Source: Alphaproteobacteria bacterium (GTDB lineage Bacteria > Pseudomonadota > Alphaproteobacteria > Rhizobiales > Aestuariivirgaceae). Taken from it: a stretch of DNA of 10,109 bases. The stretch is taken from the NCBI GenBank assembly GCA_024639035.1, contig JAHEJE010000079.1:1-10109 (forward strand), given 5' to 3'. The notes under the pieces were generated by a model. The model searched no databases. It saw only the letters and a list, made by a program, of their open reading frames with translations, and had not been told where the DNA came from. Both the position numbers and the translations under genes were made by a program. Of the stretch, positions 5,926 through 10,109 are shown piece by piece (position 1 is the stretch's first letter; each line of letters begins with the position of its first letter).

Positions 5926-6753
5926 ATGAGTGCATCTGTCGGCAGTCTGGCCACGCGGCCACCGGAGACATCCACTGGCACGACTGTGGTCCGTCCGGAC
6001 GGGACGCCGCCTCGGGTCTTGCTGGCCGAGGATTCGATGGCCGCACGGGTGCTGACCGCGGCGCTGCTGCGCCGCATGGGCTGTGCTGTAGATGCGGTCG
6101 AACATGGCGAGGATGCGGTCAGTCACATTCAGGCCAGCGACTATGACGTGGTGCTGATGGATATCGAAATGCCGGTCATGGACGGGTTCCTGGCGGCGCG
6201 GGAAATCCGCTCGCTGGGCGGCGCGGCGGCCCGCACGCCGATTGTCGCACTGTCGGCTTTTGTGTCAGATACCCAGAAAACGTCGAACTGGCGCAACTCG
6301 TTCGATCTCAGTCTGGCCAAACCGGCCGGGCGCGAACAACTGCGCGGGGTGCTACAGGCCATGCTGCACAGAGATGCACCGTGTGCCGAGCTCTGCCCGC
6401 AGAAAGACAGAGTGCAACCGCATGAGTGTGCACTGATCGACCTTGCCGAGCTGACAGACCTCACCGAACCGATGCCCAAGGGCGAGGTCGCGACCCTGCT
6501 GGCCACTGCAAGTGTCGATCTCGATGAAATCGCCAAGCGCCTCACAGCGGCGCTCGACAGCGGTGATGCGGATCAGGCGCGCAAGGCGGCGCACAAGATC
6601 CGTGGCATTGCCGCAAGTTTCGCCGCGCCGCGAGCAGCAGATCTGGCCCGGCGCCTGGAAGAGGCCGGCGAGGCCATTTCCGACCTCGGCGCGCAGCTGG
6701 CGGCCTGTACCACCGAGACGGCCAAGCTGCTGCGCAAAGCTGCGGTTGCATAA
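5926..6753 (+). CDS. Response regulator with receiver and Hpt domains
   Basis: This 275-residue cytoplasmic signalling protein has a receiver domain (about residues 28-148). Its acidic pair is E35/D36, the phospho-acceptor D79 sits in LMDIEMPVMDG, the switch Ser is S110 and the conserved Lys is K132 in LAKP. A C-terminal histidine phosphotransfer domain (about 185-270) has its likely phospho-histidine at H223 in AAHKIRG. Most Hpt domains read HxxKG; here the Lys is Arg. There is no kinase or DNA-binding output domain, so the protein should pass phosphate between partners. The next gene, 16 bases downstream, encodes a LuxO-like activator and is the obvious partner, which makes this protein comparable in role to LuxU but with an added receiver. 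ATG 5926 is chosen because GGTGAG (5911-5916) lies 9 bases before it; the in-frame ATG 5803 would add 41 residues that look non-coding. Confidence 0.88.
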   Translation: MSASVGSLATRPPETSTGTTVVRPDGTPPRVLLAEDSMAARVLTAALLRRMGCAVDAVEHGEDAVSHIQASDYDVVLMDIEMPVMDGFLAAREIRSLGGAAARTPIVALSAFVSDTQKTSNWRNSFDLSLAKPAGREQLRGVLQAMLHRDAPCAELCPQKDRVQPHECALIDLAELTDLTEPMPKGEVATLLATASVDLDEIAKRLTAALDSGDADQARKAAHKIRGIAASFAAPRAADLARRLEEAGEAISDLGAQLAACTTETAKLLRKAAVA

Positions 6754-6769
6754 GGCAGGGTCAGGACAG

Positions 6770-8209
6770 ATGAGCAGTTCAGCGACATTACCGCGAAAAC
6801 GCCTTCTCCTGGTCGAGGATACCGCTTCGCTTGCCGCGCTCTATGCCCAACAGCTCGGCTCCAGCGGCTATCACGTCGATGCCGCAGCGGATGGTGCGAC
6901 CGCGCGGTCTTTGCTCGACGCCAACAGCTATTCCGTGATGCTGCTCGATCTCGGTTTGCCCGACATCGCCGGGATCGACCTTTTGCGCCAGGTGCGGGCG
7001 CAGTTCCCCGGCATCAGCGTTGTCATCATCACCGCCAATGCCTCGATCGCCATGGCCGTCCAGGCGGTGCGCGAGGGGGCCTATGACTATCTGATCAAGC
7101 CAGTGACCAAGGACCGGCTGGTCACAACGCTGAACAATGCGCTGGAGCGCACGGCCCTGAAACAAGCGTTGACGGCTGGACCGAGCGAGGACGATGAGGC
7201 AGCGTTCGTCGGGTTCATCGGCACATCGCCGGTGATGCAGCAGGTGTACCAGAAAATCAGGTCGGTGGCGCGGTCGAAGGCTTCGGTGTTCATTACCGGC
7301 GACAGTGGCACCGGCAAGGAATTATGCGCCGAGGCGGTGCACCGTCTGAGCGGCCGGGCGGCCGCGCCGTTTGTGGCGATCAACTGCGGTGCCATTCCCA
7401 AGGATCTGATGGAATCGGAGATCTTCGGCCATCTGAAGGGTTCGTTCACCGGCGCCATCCAGGATCGCGACGGCGCAGCGAGCATGGCCGATGGCGGCAC
7501 GTTGTTTCTCGACGAGATCTGCGAACTCGATCTGGCATTGCAGACCAAGCTGCTGCGGTTCCTGCAAACAGGTCTGATCCAGCGCGTCGGTGCAACCGCC
7601 ATGGAGCAGGTCGATGTGCGCATCGTGTGCGCCACCAATCGCTCGCCGCTCGATGAGGTGCGGGCCGGGACATTCCGCGAAGATCTCTATTTCCGCCTGC
7701 ATGTGCTGCCGGTCCACATGCCGCGCCTGCGCGACCGCGGGGACGACATTGTCGAAATTGCCAACCGGTTCCTCAAACAGTTTTCGCGCGAGGAAGGAAA
7801 AACCTTCGAGCGGTTCTCCGCCACCGCGGCCGCCAGATTGAAGTCGCATGGCTGGCCCGGCAACGTGCGCGAACTGCAGAATGCCATCCGCCAGGCCGTC
7901 GTGCTCCACGATGGCGAGGTGGTCGAAGACAACATGCTGAGCGGACTGGTGTCAGACCCGCTAGCAGGGTCAGTCGTTGCCGCGGCACCGGACATCGAAG
8001 TCGAAGCCTTGCGCCAGGCGGCGGGTGCATCCGCGCCGGAGCCGGCAGGCGGGCTTGAGCTGTGGCAGATTGAACGGCAAGCCATCGAACGAACCATCGA
8101 GAGCTGCAAGGGCAGTATCCCCAAGGCGGCAAAGGTCCTCGGCGTCAGCGCCTCGACGATCTACCGCAAGCGCGAGGCCTGGCAGGATCTGCGCGGCCAG
8201 GGGTCTTGA
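6770..8209 (+). CDS. LuxO-like sigma-54-dependent response regulator
   Basis: This 479-residue NtrC-class activator has three parts. The receiver domain (about 10-125) has E16/D17, phospho-acceptor D60, T88 and K110. The AAA+ domain (about 150-385) has Walker A GDSGTGKE (177-184), the sigma-54 contact loop as GSFTGA (224-229; usual form GAFTGA), Walker B LFLDE with D248/E249, and FREDLYFRL followed by the arginine-finger region. A Fis-type helix-turn-helix ends the protein (about 435-475, GSIPKAAKVLGVSASTIYRKR). Phosphorylated receivers of this class switch on ATP-driven opening of sigma-54 promoters. As I recall Vibrio LuxO, stretches such as the QDRDGAA region, DLALQTKLLRFLQTG and the REEGKTF region match it better than NtrC or DctD. 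The gene starts 16 bases after the receiver-Hpt gene, so the two are probably an operon and phosphorelay. Its targets are unknown. Confidence 0.93.
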   Translation: MSSSATLPRKRLLLVEDTASLAALYAQQLGSSGYHVDAAADGATARSLLDANSYSVMLLDLGLPDIAGIDLLRQVRAQFPGISVVIITANASIAMAVQAVREGAYDYLIKPVTKDRLVTTLNNALERTALKQALTAGPSEDDEAAFVGFIGTSPVMQQVYQKIRSVARSKASVFITGDSGTGKELCAEAVHRLSGRAAAPFVAINCGAIPKDLMESEIFGHLKGSFTGAIQDRDGAASMADGGTLFLDEICELDLALQTKLLRFLQTGLIQRVGATAMEQVDVRIVCATNRSPLDEVRAGTFREDLYFRLHVLPVHMPRLRDRGDDIVEIANRFLKQFSREEGKTFERFSATAAARLKSHGWPGNVRELQNAIRQAVVLHDGEVVEDNMLSGLVSDPLAGSVVAAAPDIEVEALRQAAGASAPEPAGGLELWQIERQAIERTIESCKGSIPKAAKVLGVSASTIYRKREAWQDLRGQGS

Positions 8210-8211
8210 CC

Positions 8212-9186
8212 CTAGGGAACGATGATCACCTTGCCCTTGACCTGGCGTTGGGCGATTGCCGTTAGGGCTTCGGCGGTTTCCTCAAAGCGATAGACCTTGT
8301 GGATGTGCGGCTTGATCTTGCCTTGTGCGCACCAACTCGCCAGGGTTTCCATGTTGGCCAGATGCTTGTCCGGTTCGCGTTCGGTATGGCTGCCCCAGAA
8401 TACGCCGACGAGCTGGCAGCCCTTGAGCAGCACCAGGTTGAGCGGAATGCTGGGGATGTCGCCGGCGGCAAATCCGATCACCAGGAAGCGACCGCTCCAT
8501 GCAATGGCGCGCAGTGCCGGCTCGCTGAACGCCCCGCCGATTGCATCGTAGATCACATCGACACCATTGCCGCCGGTCAGGCGCTTCAACTCGGCCTTCA
8601 GGTCCTGCGTGGCGTAGTTGACCGTTTCATCGGCACCCATAGACGTGCAGAACGCCAGTTTTTCGTCCGAGGATGCGCAGGCAATGACGCGGGCGCCCAT
8701 CACCTTGCCGATTTCGATTGCCGCCTGACCGACGCCGCCGGAGGCGCCAAGGACAGCCAGGGTCTCACCGGGCTGAAGATCGGCCCGGTCCTTGAGGGCG
8801 TGCAGCGTCGTTCCGTAGGTGACGGTCAGTCCGGCAGCATGTTCGAAGGACAGATCGTCGGGCAGGCCCACGACTTTATGTTCCGGCACCGAAATGATCT
8901 CCTGCGCACAGCCATAAATTGCATGAGCCATCACCCGGTCCCCAGGCTTGAAACGGGTGACCTTCTCGCCGATGCCAGTGACGATACCGGCCGCCTCGGC
9001 AGATGGTGAAAACGGCGGGTCGGGCCGGTACTGATACTTGCCGCGGATGAGGAGGTTGTCGAAGAAGTTGAGCGCTGCGGCCCTGACCGAGATCGCCACC
9101 TCGTTCGGTTGCGGCACCGGAGCCTCGATCTCCTGTACGGACAGGCCTTCCGGCCCTCCCAGTTCATTGCAGATCACAGCTTTCAT
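8212..9186 (-). CDS. NADPH:quinone oxidoreductase, zinc-free MDR family
   Basis: This 324-residue member of the medium-chain dehydrogenase/reductase superfamily has a GroES-like N-terminal domain (about 1-115) containing AALNFFDNLLIRGKY and PGDRV. A Rossmann NADPH domain follows with GASGGVG (147-153) and the preceding AAGLTVTYGTTLHAL. The zinc-binding cysteines of alcohol dehydrogenases are absent, which places it among quinone oxidoreductase/zeta-crystallin types that reduce quinones or enones using NADPH. The true substrate cannot be told from sequence. On its own strand GGGAG (9200-9196) lies 9 bases before the start codon. It converges on the LuxO-like gene with only two bases between stop codons and shares a 243-base divergent spacer with the IalB gene, so it is a single-gene unit as far as the window shows. 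Confidence 0.92.
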   Translation of the reverse strand: MKAVICNELGGPEGLSVQEIEAPVPQPNEVAISVRAAALNFFDNLLIRGKYQYRPDPPFSPSAEAAGIVTGIGEKVTRFKPGDRVMAHAIYGCAQEIISVPEHKVVGLPDDLSFEHAAGLTVTYGTTLHALKDRADLQPGETLAVLGASGGVGQAAIEIGKVMGARVIACASSDEKLAFCTSMGADETVNYATQDLKAELKRLTGGNGVDVIYDAIGGAFSEPALRAIAWSGRFLVIGFAAGDIPSIPLNLVLLKGCQLVGVFWGSHTEREPDKHLANMETLASWCAQGKIKPHIHKVYRFEETAEALTAIAQRQVKGKVIIVP

Positions 9187-9327
9187 GAAGATCGACTCCC
9201 GATGCCTGTTGCGGCTGGCGAAACCAGGGTCGCGAGCCTAGCTCACCGTGCCGAGGCGGGAAAGGGGACAAAGACCGGTCGCTTCATCAATTCGTCAAAT
9301 TCTCGACAGATTTGGAGATAGTCTTAG

Positions 9328-9345
9328 GACGCCCCCGAAGGCGTC
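9328..9345. repeat. Small inverted repeat in the divergent spacer before ialB
   Basis: GACGCC (9328-9333) and GGCGTC (9340-9345) form a 6-pair stem with a 6-base loop. They lie in the 243-base spacer (9187-9429) between the oxidoreductase and the IalB gene, which must hold promoters for both. Another short symmetry, GAGC-CTA-GCTC (9234-9244), sits on the oxidoreductase side. No convincing -35/-10 pair or gene was found in the spacer. The hairpin could be in the ialB leader or be an operator; nothing decides between them. Confidence 0.3.
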
Positions 9346-9450
9346 ACGGTCCGGGTTGCCCACAATACCGCCTTTCGGTCTTGCATCCGGCGGGCAAATC
9401 AGTTTCATGTCTGGAGTAATGCGGTTCAAATGAGTATGTTCGGGAGCACC

Positions 9451-9969
9451 ATGATTCGACGGCGATTTCTTTCATTAGCGGGCGGCGCGGCATTGGCCGT
9501 TGCGCTTGGCAGCGCGGCTGCATTTGCTCAGGATCCCAACCTTGTCAGCGAATTCAAGGACTGGGCCGTCTACACCTACAAGGGCAAGACCGGCCAGGTG
9601 TGCTACGCCATCTCGCAGCCCAAGGACTCCTCACCCAAGAACGTCAACCGCGACCCGGTGCATTTCCTGATCACCAACCGGCCTGGCGACAAGATCAAGG
9701 GCGAGGTCAACACCATCATCGGCTATCCGTTCAAGAAGGGCTCGGACGCGACACTGCAGATTGATGGAACCAAATTTACGCTGTTCACCAGCGGCGACGG
9801 TGCCTGGGCTGCGTCACCGGACACGGACCGCAAGGTCGTGGCGGCAATGAAGCGCGGTTCCAAGATGACCGTCGTCGGCCGCTCGCAGCGTGGCACCAGG
9901 ACGGTCGATCAATATTCTCTGTCCGGTGTGACGGCGGCGGTCGACAAGATCAACGGCAACTGCAAATGA
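9451..9969 (+). CDS. IalB-family exported protein
   Basis: This 172-residue secreted or periplasmic protein belongs to the invasion-associated locus B family, named from Bartonella and widespread in Hyphomicrobiales, including harmless species; its molecular function is not established. The mature part opens with FKDWAVYTY and QVCYAISQPK, then VHFLITNRPGD, GYPFKKGSDA and a C-terminal GNCK. The only two cysteines (C51 and C171) could form a disulfide. The signal sequence reads MIRRRFLSLAGG, then an Ala/Leu-rich core and AFA before Gln27, a likely signal peptidase site. RRRFL resembles the Tat twin-arginine motif. ATG 9451 is preferred because GGGAG (9442-9446) precedes it, though at only 4 bases. 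In-frame ATGs at 9430 and 9436 would add 7 or 5 residues and cannot be excluded. The family call is firm; a role in virulence should not be assumed. Confidence 0.9.
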   Translation: MIRRRFLSLAGGAALAVALGSAAAFAQDPNLVSEFKDWAVYTYKGKTGQVCYAISQPKDSSPKNVNRDPVHFLITNRPGDKIKGEVNTIIGYPFKKGSDATLQIDGTKFTLFTSGDGAWAASPDTDRKVVAAMKRGSKMTVVGRSQRGTRTVDQYSLSGVTAAVDKINGNCK

Positions 9970-10047
9970 CCGTGGGCTGGCGACCGCCGAACGCGCGACC
10001 CTAGTCAGTCCACACATTTTCGGCCAATTCGTGCTAAGAGCCACTGC

Positions 10048-10109
10048 ATGACCGTCGTTCTTGATACTCTCTCAAGCCGTGCCGCTGGCGTGGCGGGCAA
10101 CACAACCAG
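10048..10109 (+). CDS. Start of an unidentified gene, cut by the window end
   Basis: An open frame starts at ATG 10048 and runs off the window after 20 complete codons (MTVVLDTLSSRAAGVAGNTT). It follows the IalB gene by 78 bases on the same strand. An AAGAG (10036-10040) 7 bases before the ATG may serve as a weak ribosome binding site. The visible residues match no family I can name, and 20 codons are too few to be sure that it is a gene. Confidence 0.4.
   Translation, partial: MTVVLDTLSSRAAGVAGNTT

Noticed and set aside
8299..9009. A 236-codon plus-strand open frame over the oxidoreductase gene
   Set aside because: The minus strand encodes a complete, motif-bearing oxidoreductase with a good ribosome binding site; this frame is its shadow.
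1..10109. Mobile elements, CRISPR arrays, tRNA or rRNA genes
   Set aside because: No transposase or integrase frames, no regularly spaced repeats and no recognisable tRNA or rRNA segments were found by eye on either strand.

Overview
The window looks like chromosomal DNA of a GC-rich alphaproteobacterium, most likely of the order Hyphomicrobiales (Rhizobiales). The grounds are an invasion-associated locus B (IalB) family protein, high third-position GC in every gene, and the overall mix of genes. No rRNA, tRNA, insertion sequence, prophage or CRISPR array was seen.

Region 1 (start to about 4.39 kb) is a pyrimidine-base catabolic block. It holds the 3' end of a yeast-Fcy1-like cytosine deaminase, a small two-helix membrane-anchored protein of unknown function, and a tight trio. 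The trio is a GTP-cyclohydrolase-II-like protein of the URC1 type, a DUF1688/URC4 protein, and a uracil phosphoribosyltransferase (upp/URC6-like). This set matches the URC uracil-degradation route described in the yeast Lachancea kluyveri and known from some bacteria. Cytosine would be deaminated to uracil, uracil activated to UMP, and the ring opened by the URC1/URC4 system to release nitrogen. The order of steps and the chemistry are inferred from the family, not shown by the sequence. URC1 and URC4 overlap by 11 bases, and upp starts 14 bases after URC4 with a strong ribosome binding site on the URC4 stop codon, so the three are very probably one operon.

Region 2 (4.5-5.7 kb) is a monofunctional mannose-1-phosphate guanylyltransferase that lacks the C-terminal cupin isomerase domain. 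It should make GDP-mannose for surface polysaccharide.

Region 3 (5.7-8.2 kb) is a two-gene signalling unit: a receiver-plus-Hpt protein, then an NtrC-class sigma-54 activator that closely resembles LuxO. The 217-base spacer before it carries a 15-base palindrome and three copies of an 8-base motif.

Region 4 (8.2 kb to end) has a minus-strand zinc-free quinone oxidoreductase whose stop codon lies two bases from that of the LuxO-like gene. After a divergent intergenic region come an exported IalB-family protein with a twin-arginine-like signal sequence and the first 20 codons of an unidentified gene.

The most interesting content is the bacterial URC cluster, especially the retained GTP-cyclohydrolase catalytic residues in URC1 beside an altered base-binding motif, and the LuxU/LuxO-like relay module with no sensor kinase in view.
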